Shown one piece after another: positions 8,209 to 18,199 of a DNA stretch of 64,000 nucleotides. The stretch lies in assembly GCA_036504535.1 (NCBI GenBank), contig DASXUY010000021.1:1-64000 (forward strand). Direction: 5' to 3'. The notes under the pieces are model-generated. The model had not been told where the DNA came from and searched no databases. It saw nothing but the letters and a program-made list of their open reading frames with translations. Source of the DNA: JARLGU01 sp036504535 (GTDB lineage Bacteria; Armatimonadota; Armatimonadia; Armatimonadales; Capsulimonadaceae). Made by a program: the position numbers and the translations under genes. Every line of letters begins with the position of its first letter. The stretch's first letter is position 1.

Positions 8209-9996
8209 TTACTCCTTCGCGGTCTGCGCCAGGCGCGTCTTCTTGTTCTCTTCCCGCTGGGGCTGCAAGTCTTTCTGCTCGCCGAGGATCTTCTGCAGAT
8301 CCGCAGGCATGGCAGCCTTTGGGACGGGGGTGACAATGGCGTTGCCGTCATCGCCCCGCTTGACGACGTAGTTCACCTGCGCCTGCTCCTCGCTTGGATC
8401 CTTAAAGTCGAGCCTGCTGTGAGCGCCGCGACTCTCCTTGCGCAGAATTGCGGCAGAGGCGATAGCTTCCGACACTGCGAGCATGTTCTTGAGTTCGCGG
8501 GTCAAGTGCCAGCCCGGGTTGAACGCTCGACCACCCTTTGCGACCACTTTCGAGGCGCGCTCCTTGTACTTCTGGATGTTCGCCAGACCAAGCTGGAGAT
8601 CGTCCTCAGTACGGAAGATGCCGACATTCATCTGCATCGAGTCTTGCAACTCTGCGTGCACGTCGTATGCCGTTTCGGTTGTGGTTCGCTCGAACGGATC
8701 CGTCATCTCCTTGATGGCGTCGTCAACAACCGTCTGGTTGATGGCAGGCGCCTTGGCGATACCCTTGACATACTGCGCGGCACCAAGGCCCGCAAGCCGC
8801 CCGAAGACGATCAGGTCGGAGAGCGAGTTGCCGCCGAGTCGGTTGCCGCCGTGCATGCCGCCAGAGCATTCGCCAGCAGCGAACAGGCCGGGGACACAGG
8901 TCATGCCGGTGTCAGCGTCAACCTTCACGCCGCCCATAGCGTAGTGCGTGGTCGGACCGACTTCCATGGCTTCCTTTGTGATGTCCACGTTGGCCAGTTC
9001 CTTGAACTGATGGTACATCGATGGAAGCTTGCGGATGACGGTCTCGGCAGGCTTGTAGGATACGTCGAGGAAGCAGCCGCCGTGCGGCGTGCCGCGGCCT
9101 TCCTTGACCTCGGTGTAGATAGCGCGGGCGACAACGTCTCGCGTGGAAAGCTCCATGCGGTCCGGGTCGTACTTGGTCATGATGCGCTCGCCGTCTTTAT
9201 TGGTAAGCTTGCCGCCTTCACCGCGAACGGCTTCGGTAACGAGCAGACCGGCGACTCCTGGAGGCCAAACCATCCCTGTCGGGTGGAACTGGACAAACTC
9301 CATGTCGACCAACTCGGCGCCAGCTTCGTAGCCGAGCGCGTGGCCGTCACCGGTGCACTCCCAGCTGTTCGATGTCACCTTGTAGGCGCGACCGAGACCG
9401 CCGCAGGCGAGGATGACGGCTTTCGCCTTGTACATCACGAAGCGGCCATCGGGGCGGAAGTAGCCGAATGCGCCAGCGATCTGGTCGCCGTCCTTGAGCA
9501 GCCGCGTGATTGCGCACTCCATGTAGACTTCGATGCCCATGTGGACACCCTTGTCTTGCAGCGTACGGATCATTTCGAGGCCGGTGCGGTCGCCGACATG
9601 GCACAGGCGGCGGAACTGGTGGCCGCCGAAGTCGCGCTGAAGGAAGTCGCCGCTCTTGGTGCGGTCAAACAATGCGCCCCATTCCTGGAGCTCCTTGACG
9701 CGGTCCGGGGCTTGCTGGGCATGGAGCTGAGCCATGCGCCAGTTGTTCATCATCTTGCCACCATTCATGGTGTCGTAGAAGTGGGTCTGCCAGGAGTCGT
9801 CCTGATCGACGGTCGCCATCGCAGCGGCAACGCCGCCTTCGGCCATAACGGTGTGAGCTTTGCCGAGCAGCGACTTGCATATGAGGCCGACGCTGAGGCC
9901 AAGGTTCGACGCTTCAATTGCCGCGCGCAGCCCGGCGCCACCGGCGCCGATCACGATAACGTCGTGTTCGTGAGTTTCGTAGGTAACGGTAGACAT
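8209..9996 (-). CDS. sdhA: Succinate dehydrogenase / fumarate reductase flavoprotein subunit
   Basis: The 595-residue catalytic subunit has the FAD-binding G-A-G-G-A-G-L-R-A-A-I-E-A near its N-terminus, the H-T-V-M-A-E-G-G segment around the flavin-linking His, and G-G-M-H-G-G-N-R-L-G-G-N-S-L-S-D in the C-terminal FAD region. Its ATG at 9996 overlaps the stop of the membrane subunit (TAATG), so translation is probably coupled. A long open frame on the opposite strand is a shadow of this gene. Confidence 0.95.
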   Translation of the reverse strand: MSTVTYETHEHDVIVIGAGGAGLRAAIEASNLGLSVGLICKSLLGKAHTVMAEGGVAAAMATVDQDDSWQTHFYDTMNGGKMMNNWRMAQLHAQQAPDRVKELQEWGALFDRTKSGDFLQRDFGGHQFRRLCHVGDRTGLEMIRTLQDKGVHMGIEVYMECAITRLLKDGDQIAGAFGYFRPDGRFVMYKAKAVILACGGLGRAYKVTSNSWECTGDGHALGYEAGAELVDMEFVQFHPTGMVWPPGVAGLLVTEAVRGEGGKLTNKDGERIMTKYDPDRMELSTRDVVARAIYTEVKEGRGTPHGGCFLDVSYKPAETVIRKLPSMYHQFKELANVDITKEAMEVGPTTHYAMGGVKVDADTGMTCVPGLFAAGECSGGMHGGNRLGGNSLSDLIVFGRLAGLGAAQYVKGIAKAPAINQTVVDDAIKEMTDPFERTTTETAYDVHAELQDSMQMNVGIFRTEDDLQLGLANIQKYKERASKVVAKGGRAFNPGWHLTRELKNMLAVSEAIASAAILRKESRGAHSRLDFKDPSEEQAQVNYVVKRGDDGNAIVTPVPKAAMPADLQKILGEQKDLQPQREENKKTRLAQTAKE

Positions 9997-10814
9997 TAGT
10001 GGATCCACTTCTCCCAATGTTCGAGGGCGAGCACTCCCATACCGCCGAGGCGGATGTAGAGGTCAGTGAGACAAACTGATGTAAGGCTGGCCCACGCCCA
10101 TTCCATGTGTTTAGCATTGAATTTCGACGCCGACTTCCACCCTGCAAGCTGCGAAGGGGCGCACGACATGCAGTCGTTCTTACCGCCAACCAGATGGCGC
10201 AGTGAGTGACAACCAAGCGTGTAGCCCGTTAACAGGACGCAGTTGACAATCATGAGGATGGAGCCAATATTGATATTCACCGCGCCAAACTCGGCGGTGC
10301 GGCCCGCGAGAGCTGGGACGAGAGCGATGATGGCGTCATACCAGAGGAACAGCAGAAAGAACGCCGCCAGCACCATAAAGTACCGGTGCGCATTCTGGAT
10401 GATGAACGGAAACTTAGTTTCGCCTTCGTAGTTGGTGCGGGATTCTCCCACTGCGCAACCCGCCGGATCAGCAAAGAATGCGCGATAGTACGACTTGCGG
10501 TAGTAGTAGCATGTCGCCCGGAAGCCGATGATCACTACGAGCGGTATCAACGCTATGGGGATAAAGTGGGGAACATTATGGAACCCAAGCTTGTCCAGGT
10601 GCATGAACTCAGGGGAATAGAACGGAGATAGGTACGGTCCCCATTCGCCTCTTCCTAAAAATGCGGCGACACCGGCGTACCCGAATAGAATTCCAAGGCC
10701 AACAGCGACCCCTAACCATTCAGCCCACCAGGGGTCCTGCCGCTGAGTCACGCCGAGACCGGCCTTACCGGGGGTTAGCGGCTGCGTCCCCGGGGCATTC
10801 GTTACATCTGCCAT
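9996..10814 (-). CDS. sdhC: Succinate dehydrogenase cytochrome b / membrane anchor subunit
   Basis: The protein of about 272 residues has five or so hydrophobic helices and the segment G-C-H-S-L-R-H-L-V-G-G-K-N, typical of the large single-chain anchors found with actinobacterial-type succinate dehydrogenases. Conserved His residues (H-N-V-P-H-F, N-A-H-R-Y, C-H-S-L-R-H) are candidates for heme ligands. GAGGAGG before the ATG at 10814 is a strong ribosome-binding site and rules out the longer open frame. It heads the sdhCAB operon. One anchor gene instead of separate sdhC and sdhD fits this subfamily. Confidence 0.88.
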   Translation of the reverse strand: MADVTNAPGTQPLTPGKAGLGVTQRQDPWWAEWLGVAVGLGILFGYAGVAAFLGRGEWGPYLSPFYSPEFMHLDKLGFHNVPHFIPIALIPLVVIIGFRATCYYYRKSYYRAFFADPAGCAVGESRTNYEGETKFPFIIQNAHRYFMVLAAFFLLFLWYDAIIALVPALAGRTAEFGAVNINIGSILMIVNCVLLTGYTLGCHSLRHLVGGKNDCMSCAPSQLAGWKSASKFNAKHMEWAWASLTSVCLTDLYIRLGGMGVLALEHWEKWIH

Positions 10815-11026
10815 ATTTGTCCTCCTCAGGACATCGTCATTATCGCCCTCGCCCGATGCTAACCGCCCATGGAGGCTATGCATCGGGTCGGAGCAGCCAG
10901 GCTGAGCCTGAACTCTTGTCGGACCAAACGTACCACGACTCTCTGCCATCAAGGTGGCAAGAACACATTGTCGCGATGCGTCCATCCGGCTTTACGTTGC
11001 GGAACCATTCAACTCGAAAACGGTGG

Positions 11027-11560
11027 CTATTGTGGCCAAGGCAAAACATGCGCTAAGCGCGCGATCCAAACCCCCATGACGAGGAATAGACCAGCGAAAG
11101 GAGCGATGCGAAGTCCCGCCACCCAATAATGCTGTGCGATCGATTTGGGCTCACTGGTCGTAGATTGCGAGATGTCGCGCTCTGAGAGTGCGGGCAAATT
11201 CGAATAGTTTGTGATTGTTTTCACGAACTTCACAAGACCGATTATACTCCAAATGAGCACGACTCCGAACAGAATCGGTCCCAACGGATGGAAGAAAATA
11301 GCCTCATGCAGGCGACCGTGCGCGCAGCAAATGAGTGAGCGCGTCATTCCGCAGCCCGGACACGGCATTCCCGTTATGGCGTGGAACAGGCATAGACTGG
11401 GCAACCCAGCGATTGCACCGTTAACGGGTAATGGAGCAAGAGCCGCGAACAGAAGAGCGCCCCACCCGGCCGCAACGGGTCCGAAGCGCCTTGAAATATC
11501 ACGGGAGCCCCCATATCTGTGGGTCATTATATTGCGAGATTGTTTCAGATTCGTATCCAT
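11027..11560 (-). CDS. DUF2752 membrane protein
   Basis: The roughly 177-residue protein carries the DUF2752 hallmark G-M-P-C-P-G-C-G-M-T-R-S at about 65-76, after a first hydrophobic helix and before two more. The C-P-G-C-G-M-T-R motif defines this family, whose function is unknown. ATG at 11560 is used; a TTG one codon upstream and an ATG twelve codons downstream are alternatives. Confidence 0.8.
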   Translation of the reverse strand: MDTNLKQSRNIMTHRYGGSRDISRRFGPVAAGWGALLFAALAPLPVNGAIAGLPSLCLFHAITGMPCPGCGMTRSLICCAHGRLHEAIFFHPLGPILFGVVLIWSIIGLVKFVKTITNYSNLPALSERDISQSTTSEPKSIAQHYWVAGLRIAPFAGLFLVMGVWIARLAHVLPWPQ

Positions 11561-11691
11561 CAATGAACTTCACTGCAACCGATACAGAATTTGGGTAAAG
11601 CTGCGCTTTCGACCGTACGACTGGCGATGTACGCGTGTCGACGGCTGCATGCTAACCGCAGCTGTGTTCGATGCGCGGCAAGGGTCCAGGC

Positions 11692-12111
11692 TCAGCCTGG
11701 TTGAGCCCAGATCTCGTTCAAATGTCCTTGCTGGATCATGTGCGGCAAGAAACCGAGGCCGACAATATTCAAAATTAAGTAGAGGATCGAGTTGTCAACT
11801 ACGGTGACTCCCGCAAGTTCCTGCATCCGCGCGATCTTACGTCCAACTTTGTAGTCCCAATACGTGGTGTACAGGTAGCAGGTAAGCAGTGCGAGCAGTA
11901 CCTCGACAAGCGGATCGGTGTCGCGTTCGCCTAGGTAAGCGTTTATTTCCGCCGAGGCAACGTATATCCAGTACAAGTAATAGATACCGCATGTTACAAG
12001 CGAAAGCAATAGAACTACGCCTGGTTCTCGATAAATCCCCTTAGGAAATGCGTGTGGCGGCATGGATGGGCCGCTTGGCGGCGGCGGAAAGATATCTCCC
12101 GGATTCGTCAT
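11692..12111 (-). CDS. DUF4234-family membrane protein, copy 1
   Basis: 139 residues: a proline-rich cytoplasmic start, then helices with L-V-T-C-G-I-Y-Y-L-Y-W-I-Y and Y-T-T-Y-W-D-Y-K, typical of DUF4234. The start MTNPGD is preferred over upstream Met codons because GAGG precedes it by seven bases. It is a diverged tandem paralog of the next gene upstream, 84 bp away. Confidence 0.75.
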   Translation of the reverse strand: MTNPGDIFPPPPSGPSMPPHAFPKGIYREPGVVLLLSLVTCGIYYLYWIYVASAEINAYLGERDTDPLVEVLLALLTCYLYTTYWDYKVGRKIARMQELAGVTVVDNSILYLILNIVGLGFLPHMIQQGHLNEIWAQPG

Positions 12112-12195
12112 GTCTGGCCTCGAATGAACAAAAACAAGCTGCCGCAACGTTGGAATAGCGTTTACGGCAGCCATCATTAGCTATCGAATTGCGCG

Positions 12196-12615
12196 TTACG
12201 CTGCCTGTTGACCGGCGGCAGTGTAGATATTGTTCAGCTCGGTTTGGAACGACCAAACGGAGTAGAAGTGGGCGATCGGTACAAACATCAGGATGAACCA
12301 GATCAACGTGTTGTCGGTGACAGGCAAACCAACTTGAGCCTGCATCTTCGGGATCATGCTGAAATACTTGTAGTACCAATAGATCCCGTAAAGTCCGCCG
12401 GTAACGAATACGAGAACGATCTCTAGGATCGGACTGATCGAGTGGTCTCCGGTAAAGTTTTGCATTTCGGTCGACGTCACATACAGCCAGTAGATTCCGT
12501 AAATGCCACACGTAAATGCGATCAGCAACAGCGTGACAATAGGATCCTTTATTGTTCCTGGGGTACCTGGCGGGGGCGCATCAGGCGGTATCGAGCCCGG
12601 GTTCTGTGGAGTCAT
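12196..12615 (-). CDS. DUF4234-family membrane protein, copy 2
   Basis: 139 residues with the same layout as its neighbour: proline-rich N-terminus, F-T-C-G-I-Y-G-I-Y-W-L-Y-V-T-S-T-E-M, then G-L-Y-G-I-Y-W-Y-Y-K and a final hydrophobic segment. GAGG lies seven bases before the ATG. Equal length and shared aromatic motifs show the pair arose by tandem duplication. Function unknown. Confidence 0.75.
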   Translation of the reverse strand: MTPQNPGSIPPDAPPPGTPGTIKDPIVTLLLIAFTCGIYGIYWLYVTSTEMQNFTGDHSISPILEIVLVFVTGGLYGIYWYYKYFSMIPKMQAQVGLPVTDNTLIWFILMFVPIAHFYSVWSFQTELNNIYTAAGQQAA

Positions 12616-12782
12616 CGGTTTCCTCGCTATCTTTAAGTAGCAGACTACGTGTTACCACTGCCTCGCGGGTCAGCAACCGTTTATTCTACAGTCAACTGAC
12701 AATTACCTTCCCGCGCTAACAGCTTTCAGCCAATAGATGCGAAATTTCTTGCAGCCATGCACTTTGTTAGGATGCTGAAACA

Positions 12783-12819
12783 AACAAAACCGCCAGCAAC
12801 CAATTTGATTGCTGGCGGT
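12783..12819 (-). terminator. Rho-independent terminator of tRNA-Tyr
   Basis: On the minus strand CCGCCAGCAA pairs with TTGCTGGCGG around a nine-base loop and is followed by TTTTGTTT, ten bases past the CCA end of tRNA-Tyr. Confidence 0.85.
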
Positions 12820-12828
12820 AGTGCACTA

Positions 12829-12914
12829 TGGTGGGCCGAACAAGATTCGAACTTGTGTAGGCTTGCGCCGACGATTTTACAGACCGCCTCCTTTAGCCAC
12901 TCGGACATCGACCC
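12829..12914 (-). tRNA. tRNA-Tyr (anticodon GTA), class II
   Basis: The minus strand gives acceptor GGGTCGA/TCGGCCC (one T-G pair), D-stem TCC/GGA, anticodon stem GCGGT/ATCGT around CTGTAAA, and a long variable arm as expected for bacterial tRNA-Tyr. The T-arm is ACAAG/CTTGT. Discriminator A and CCA are encoded. Two wobble pairs in the anticodon stem are slightly unusual. Confidence 0.92.
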
Positions 12915-13220
12915 ATATATAGTTGAATGTTTTCACGAAAAGCGTCCTTGACCATTTCGCGAAAAGAAACGAGCCGAAGGCAGTTGCCCACTAGGCTCGC
13001 ACGAGAGATACTATACCCGAGGCGGTAGGGAAAATCAAGTGCTTTGTTGGAAAAGTAGGACCCCGGCACGTGCCGTGCCACCCCGCGAGCGGGGTATCGA
13101 TGAGCGGGTGCGTATTGGCTGTTGGCTGGGTGGGTCGAAGAGGAGGAAAAATACTTTAACCTAGGATTTCCGGATTCGGCTAGGTCATTTGAGTGTATTC
13201 ATTGAAAGGATAGGATTCAA
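12915..13220. other. Intergenic region left of DUF559 gene
   Basis: It contains the left inverted repeat (13052-13117) and no supported gene. Confidence 0.4.
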
Positions 13221-13679
13221 ATGAATACATATATACCGTCCGCAGGCGTTCGCGCCAGCGATTTACGTAAAGCTATGACGCCAACGGAACTGCGGCTGTG
13301 GGCAGCATTGAGAGCCAAGCGCCTCAACGGACTGAAGTTCCGGCGCCAGCATCCTATTGGCCCGTACATCGTAGATTTCTGCTGCGTTTCACACCGGCTC
13401 ATCGTGGAAGTTGATGGTCCGGGGCACAGCTCATTAACTCAACATGACAACAAGCGAGACGCTTACCTGCAGTCTCTAGGCTATATGATAATTCGGTTTC
13501 AAAATCCAACCGTGCTAACTAACCTGCCCTGGATATTACGCCAAATCGTTCAAGCCGCTGATTCGAACACACGCAACGGAGATCTATAGTCTTCAGTCTG
13601 CCCTACCAAACCGCTAATACGCACTCGCTCATCGAAACCCCGCTCGCGGGGTCGCGCGGCACGCGCGGGGGTCTACTTC
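13052..13679. mobile_element. Putative mobile or duplicated unit: DUF559 gene between ~65-bp inverted repeats
   Basis: Bases 13052-13117 and 13614-13679 are inverted copies of each other. The core, ACCCCGCGAGCGGGGT then TCGATGAGCG and GTGCGTATT, matches in both with only about two differences over 32 bp. The outer part, AAGTAG followed by a C/G-rich palindromic stretch, is looser. Only a DUF559 gene lies between them. The right repeat includes the stop codon of the SahR-like gene. No transposase is present, so mobility would need help in trans. Confidence 0.5.
13221..13589 (+). CDS. DUF559 endonuclease-like protein
   Basis: The 122-residue protein is a typical stand-alone DUF559 domain, related to Vsr/very-short-patch-repair-type and PD-(D/E)XK folds: L-R-K-A-M-T-P-T-E-x-x-L-W, L-K-F-R-R-Q-H-P-I-G-P-Y-I-V-D-F-x-C, and the E-V-D-G motif (V-E-V-D-G-x-G-H). 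The Asp of Y-I-V-D-F and the Glu of V-E-V-D-G match the expected metal-binding positions. AGGA lies about ten bases before the ATG. Such genes are common and often mobile; the substrate is unknown. Confidence 0.88.
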   Translation: MNTYIPSAGVRASDLRKAMTPTELRLWAALRAKRLNGLKFRRQHPIGPYIVDFCCVSHRLIVEVDGPGHSSLTQHDNKRDAYLQSLGYMIIRFQNPTVLTNLPWILRQIVQAADSNTRNGDL

Positions 13680-14596
13680 ATCCCCACCGCCAGCAGGGTC
13701 TCGAAGTGCGGGTGCTCTTCTTCGCGGTGGACGGCATGGGCGTCGACGCCGTTAAACCCGGCGGCTGTGAGCAGGTCGATCAGTTCTACCTGGCTGAATC
13801 CGAGCCACACATCGGCGTAGAGGTCTTTGGCAGCTTCAAACTCGTGGCGCTGCAGGTCGAGGATTACGATACGCCCACCTGGCCGCAATATTCGCCACGC
13901 TTCGGCGAGTGCTGCGCTGGGATGAAGGGCGTGGTGCAGGGTTTGGTGCATGAAGGCGACGTCCACGGACGCGTCACCGATAGGCAGTTCTTCCAGGTCG
14001 CCGTGGAGGTATTCCAGGTTTGCGATACCGTTGCGGGCGGCGGCAGCGGCGCCGACCTCGACCATCTTCGCGGAGCTGTCGACTGCGATCACGCGCTCTG
14101 CCTGCTGTGCGAGCAGCATGGCAAGGGTGCCGTCGCCCGCTCCGAGGTCGGCGATGACGACGGGCGGAATAAGGCGCAGAAACGTTTCCGCGAGAGCGCG
14201 CCAGCTTTCGCCGGGGACATAGTGACGGCCAAATTTGCCCGCGACATCGTCGAAGTAGCTTTTCAGGCGATCCTTGCGACGCGAGAGCACCAGCTTGAGG
14301 GCGCGGTCATCGTGCTCCGCTTCGCCGATTTCGATTGCTCCCCGTTCCAGCACTTCGCGCAAGAGTGCGGCAGCGTCGGGCGGTGTCACCGCGCTGTAGA
14401 TGCTCTTCTGGCCCGACCGCCGAAGCTCGACAAAGCCAGCTAGCTTCAGCTGAGAAAGCTGCATCGAAATCGTACTTTGCCCGGTGCCCAAAATATCCTG
14501 CAGTTCGGCGACGCTAAGGTCGTCATGCTGTAGCAACCGCAGGATTCGCACCCTGCCCTTGTCTCCGAGCGTTCGTAGCGCTTTGAAAAGTTCCAT
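13673..14596 (-). CDS. ArsR-type regulator fused to SAM-dependent methyltransferase domain (SahR-like)
   Basis: An N-terminal winged helix (L-S-V-A-E-L-Q-D-I-L-G-T-G-Q-S-T-I-S-M-Q-L-S-Q-L, about 25-55) is followed by a class I methyltransferase domain with A-D-L-G-A-G-D-G-T-L at about 155-165 and an H-H-A-L-H-P motif. SahR, described in Proteobacteria, has this same ArsR-plus-methyltransferase-fold architecture, senses S-adenosylhomocysteine and controls ahcY and methionine-cycle genes. Here the gene is divergent from ahcY with a palindrome between them, which supports the same role. Start chosen at MELFKAL; the frame is open to 14680. Confidence 0.8.
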   Translation of the reverse strand: MELFKALRTLGDKGRVRILRLLQHDDLSVAELQDILGTGQSTISMQLSQLKLAGFVELRRSGQKSIYSAVTPPDAAALLREVLERGAIEIGEAEHDDRALKLVLSRRKDRLKSYFDDVAGKFGRHYVPGESWRALAETFLRLIPPVVIADLGAGDGTLAMLLAQQAERVIAVDSSAKMVEVGAAAAARNGIANLEYLHGDLEELPIGDASVDVAFMHQTLHHALHPSAALAEAWRILRPGGRIVILDLQRHEFEAAKDLYADVWLGFSQVELIDLLTAAGFNGVDAHAVHREEEHPHFETLLAVGMK

Positions 14597-14692
14597 AAAG
14601 TTGAGATCGCTAGTGACACGCGTGTAATGGGCCGCGTTCGCGATACCTTTGATATACCTCCTAACCCGCATATATCGCACAGCTTCAAATAA

Positions 14693-14718
14693 AATAAATC
14701 AAGGCATCATGATTTATT
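14693..14718. promoter_or_regulatory. Candidate SahR-like operator
   Basis: Perfect 9-bp inverted repeat AATAAATCA ... TGATTTATT with an 8-bp spacer, the only AT-rich palindrome in the divergent interval between the regulator and ahcY. It ends 12 bp before the ahcY -10 box, so bound protein would cover the -35 region. Confidence 0.65.
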
Positions 14719-14726
14719 GATACACA

Positions 14727-14735
14727 TGTTATAAT
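14727..14735 (+). promoter_or_regulatory. Extended -10 promoter of ahcY
   Basis: TGTTATAAT is a perfect extended -10 element (TGn-TATAAT). No good -35 is found at 17 bp. The message would start near 14742, leaving a leader of about 16 bases that contains GGAGG. Confidence 0.6.
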
Positions 14736-14757
14736 GAAGCCACGGAGGACGAAACCA

Positions 14758-16188
<1,431 letters not shown>

Positions 16189-16203
16189 GCTGCGGAAGAA
16201 ATA

Positions 16204-16251
16204 CCTCACCCCCTGCCCCCTCTCCTTGGAAAGGAGAGGGGGTTCTTTTTG
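16204..16251 (+). repeat. Dispersed palindromic repeat, copy 2, acting as ahcY terminator
   Basis: CCTCACCCC lead, then CCCCCTCTCC paired with GGAGAGGGGG, then TTCTTTTTGTGTTTT. The stem and T-rich tail just past ahcY make it a good intrinsic terminator, so a repeat copy seems to have been put to use here. Confidence 0.75.
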
Positions 16252-16287
16252 TGTTTTGGGTATTCTTGCTAAATCAGGAGCACGCAC

Positions 16288-16836
16288 ATGCAATCTATCA
16301 CCATCAACAATACGACGCTGGAGCTTTACGAGGGCGATATTACCGAGCTTGATGTCGATGCGGTGGTCAACGCGGCAAACTCGGCGCTTGCGGGCGGAGG
16401 AGGCGTCGACGGGGCAATCCACCGTGCGGCGGGGCGGTCGCTTTATGACGAGACCGCAGCCATTATCGCGCGTATCGGTCGGCTCGCAACGGGCAAAGCG
16501 GTGACAACCGGCGCAGGGGACATGCTCGCGAAGTATATCATCCACACTGTCGGGCCGATCTACTCCGGCTCACCTGCCGACCGCTCGCGGCTTCGCGATT
16601 GTTACGCCAACTCGCTCGCAGAAGTCGACGTGCACGGTGCCGTGTCGGTCGCGTTCCCGGCGATAAGCACTGGCGTTTACCGGTACCCTCTTGCCGAAGC
16701 CGCCGACGTTGCCGTTGGCGCGTGTATCGAATACGTTGAGTCCCACCCCGACACATGCATCGAGCAGATCATCTTCGCACTCTATGGCCGCGCTGCCGTC
16801 ACTGAATACGAGCGCGTCTTCGGAAGCAAGCAGTGA
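16288..16836 (+). CDS. Macro-domain protein (probable O-acetyl-ADP-ribose / ADP-ribose hydrolase)
   Basis: The 182-residue single macro domain resembles E. coli YmdB. It has G-D-I-T-x-L-x-V-D-A-V-V-N-A-A-N-S-x-L-x-G-G-G-G-V-D-G-A-I-H-x-A-A-G (about 14-50), which forms the ADP-ribose pocket with the catalytic Asn and Asp. G-A-G-D-M-L-A-K-Y-I-I-H-T-V-G-P and F-P-A-I-S-T-G-V-Y-x-Y-P follow. It probably reverses ADP-ribosylation or hydrolyses O-acetyl-ADP-ribose in the cytoplasm. Confidence 0.9.
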   Translation: MQSITINNTTLELYEGDITELDVDAVVNAANSALAGGGGVDGAIHRAAGRSLYDETAAIIARIGRLATGKAVTTGAGDMLAKYIIHTVGPIYSGSPADRSRLRDCYANSLAEVDVHGAVSVAFPAISTGVYRYPLAEAADVAVGACIEYVESHPDTCIEQIIFALYGRAAVTEYERVFGSKQ

Positions 16837-17013
16837 TTGCCGCCGCCATTGGCCGTATCCATGGCGAACCGCAATGATTTCGCTGCGGAGGACATTATTT
16901 GAACTGAGGAACGCAGGGAACGCGTCAATCACTGCGGAACGGTAGCCGCGAACTCGTGTCCGCCTGAATTGGCCGATCACGAGTAACCAGACTTGACCTC
17001 CGAGGTATCTATC

Positions 17014-18054
17014 ATGCAACGCTCTGTCGATGCTATCGTTTTCCCGTCCGCTGGCGTAGCCGAAATCCGCCACCTTCCCCTTCCCTCTGTCGCCGCTGAC
17101 GAAATCGTCGTCAAAACCCTGTTCAGCATGGTGTCGTCGGGCACCGAGCTACGCGTCTTTTCCGGGAAAGGCGAGGCAACTGACCGATTCCCGCTGATCC
17201 CGGGCTATTCCATTGTCGGCGAAGTGATCGAGATTGGCCCAGCCGTCAAAGGGTATCGTGTCGGCGACCTTGTGAGCGGCCGTAACCCGGACAAGGCAGG
17301 ATCTGACGTGAAGCTTGTCTACGGCGGACAGCAGAGTTACCACGTCTACGCCACATCAGGATACGGGCAGCCCATCGTGCTTCCAAAGGGCGCAGAACCG
17401 CTAAACTATATCATCGCCGAAGTTGCCGCGATTAGCGGTCGCGGCGTCGACATGGCCGCTCCGGTTGCGGGCGAAACAGCCATCGTCGTCGGTCAAGGGC
17501 TTGTCGGGGCCCTGAGCGCCGCGTGGCTCGTCGACGCCGGATGTAAGGTAATTGTAGTCGATATGGCTGATCGCCGCTTGGAGCGCGCTGACGGTTGGGG
17601 CGTCGCCGCTGCAATCAACGGCGCCGAAAATGTGGCGGCGCGTATTGAGACGCTGAGCCCGGGCGGTGCGGACATCGTCGTGGACGCATCCGCGAATCCT
17701 GCAGGCTTCAAGCTGGCGTGCTCGCTCCTGCGACCAGTCTCGCACGGCTGGGGTCGCCCGTCATCGTGGCCACGCCTCGTTGTCCAGGCGAGCTACAACG
17801 ACCCAGTCTCCATGCATCCAACGGGCTTCGCTCCCGGAGACGGTGTGATCGTGCTAAAGCCCGGTGACCGCCGACCTGAGGACCGCGCAGCCGCCGTCGA
17901 AGCGATCCGTGCTGGTCGCCTGCCAACCCAGGCGTTCGTGGACAAGATCCTGCCGTATACGGACGCCATTACTGCGTACGCTCAGCTTCGCGACGACCCG
18001 AACAGCGTATTTTCGCTTATCTTCGACTGGAGCACAGCACCGGAGCTAGCGTAA
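17014..18054 (+). CDS. Zinc-type alcohol dehydrogenase-like (MDR) protein
   Basis: 346 residues of the medium-chain dehydrogenase/reductase superfamily: a GroES-like start (D-E-I-V-V-K-T-L-F-S-M-V-S-S-G-T-E), P-G-Y-S-I-V-G-E-V, and a Rossmann part with V-V-G-Q-G-L-V-G-A-L. The usual catalytic Cys is replaced by a serine-rich S-M-V-S-S-G-T-E stretch, as in the BchC-like/sugar-pathway branch, and the structural-zinc cysteines are absent. It may therefore bind zinc differently or not at all. GAGG precedes the ATG at 17014 by eight bases. Substrate unknown. Confidence 0.75.
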   Translation: MQRSVDAIVFPSAGVAEIRHLPLPSVAADEIVVKTLFSMVSSGTELRVFSGKGEATDRFPLIPGYSIVGEVIEIGPAVKGYRVGDLVSGRNPDKAGSDVKLVYGGQQSYHVYATSGYGQPIVLPKGAEPLNYIIAEVAAISGRGVDMAAPVAGETAIVVGQGLVGALSAAWLVDAGCKVIVVDMADRRLERADGWGVAAAINGAENVAARIETLSPGGADIVVDASANPAGFKLACSLLRPVSHGWGRPSSWPRLVVQASYNDPVSMHPTGFAPGDGVIVLKPGDRRPEDRAAAVEAIRAGRLPTQAFVDKILPYTDAITAYAQLRDDPNSVFSLIFDWSTAPELA

Positions 18055-18102
18055 CACGTGCGAGAGCCTGTTGGGAAAGTGGCTATCGCAATGGCAAGAA
18101 AC

Positions 18103-18172
18103 ACCTCACCTGGCCAGCAGACTGGCCCAAGCCCGGCCCCTCTCCTATGATAAGGAGAGGGGAGCCAGAGGA
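18103..18172. repeat. Dispersed palindromic repeat, copy 3
   Basis: CCTCACC, an inserted TGGCCAG...CTGGCCC hairpin, then CCCCTCTCCT/AGGAGAGGGG and GAGCCAGAG. The 3' part is close to copy 1. It separates the convergent dehydrogenase and GH110-like genes. Confidence 0.8.
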
Positions 18173-18199
18173 TTCTTCGCCCACATCCGTGCTGCCGCC

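Noticed and set aside
8170..9999. Long plus-strand open frame of 609 codons
   Set aside because: It is antisense to sdhA, whose protein sequence is unmistakable; no plus-strand family motifs or ribosome-binding site.
14736..14757. SAH riboswitch in the ahcY leader
   Set aside because: The leader after the extended -10 is only about 16-20 bases, too short for the known SAH riboswitch; protein control fits better.
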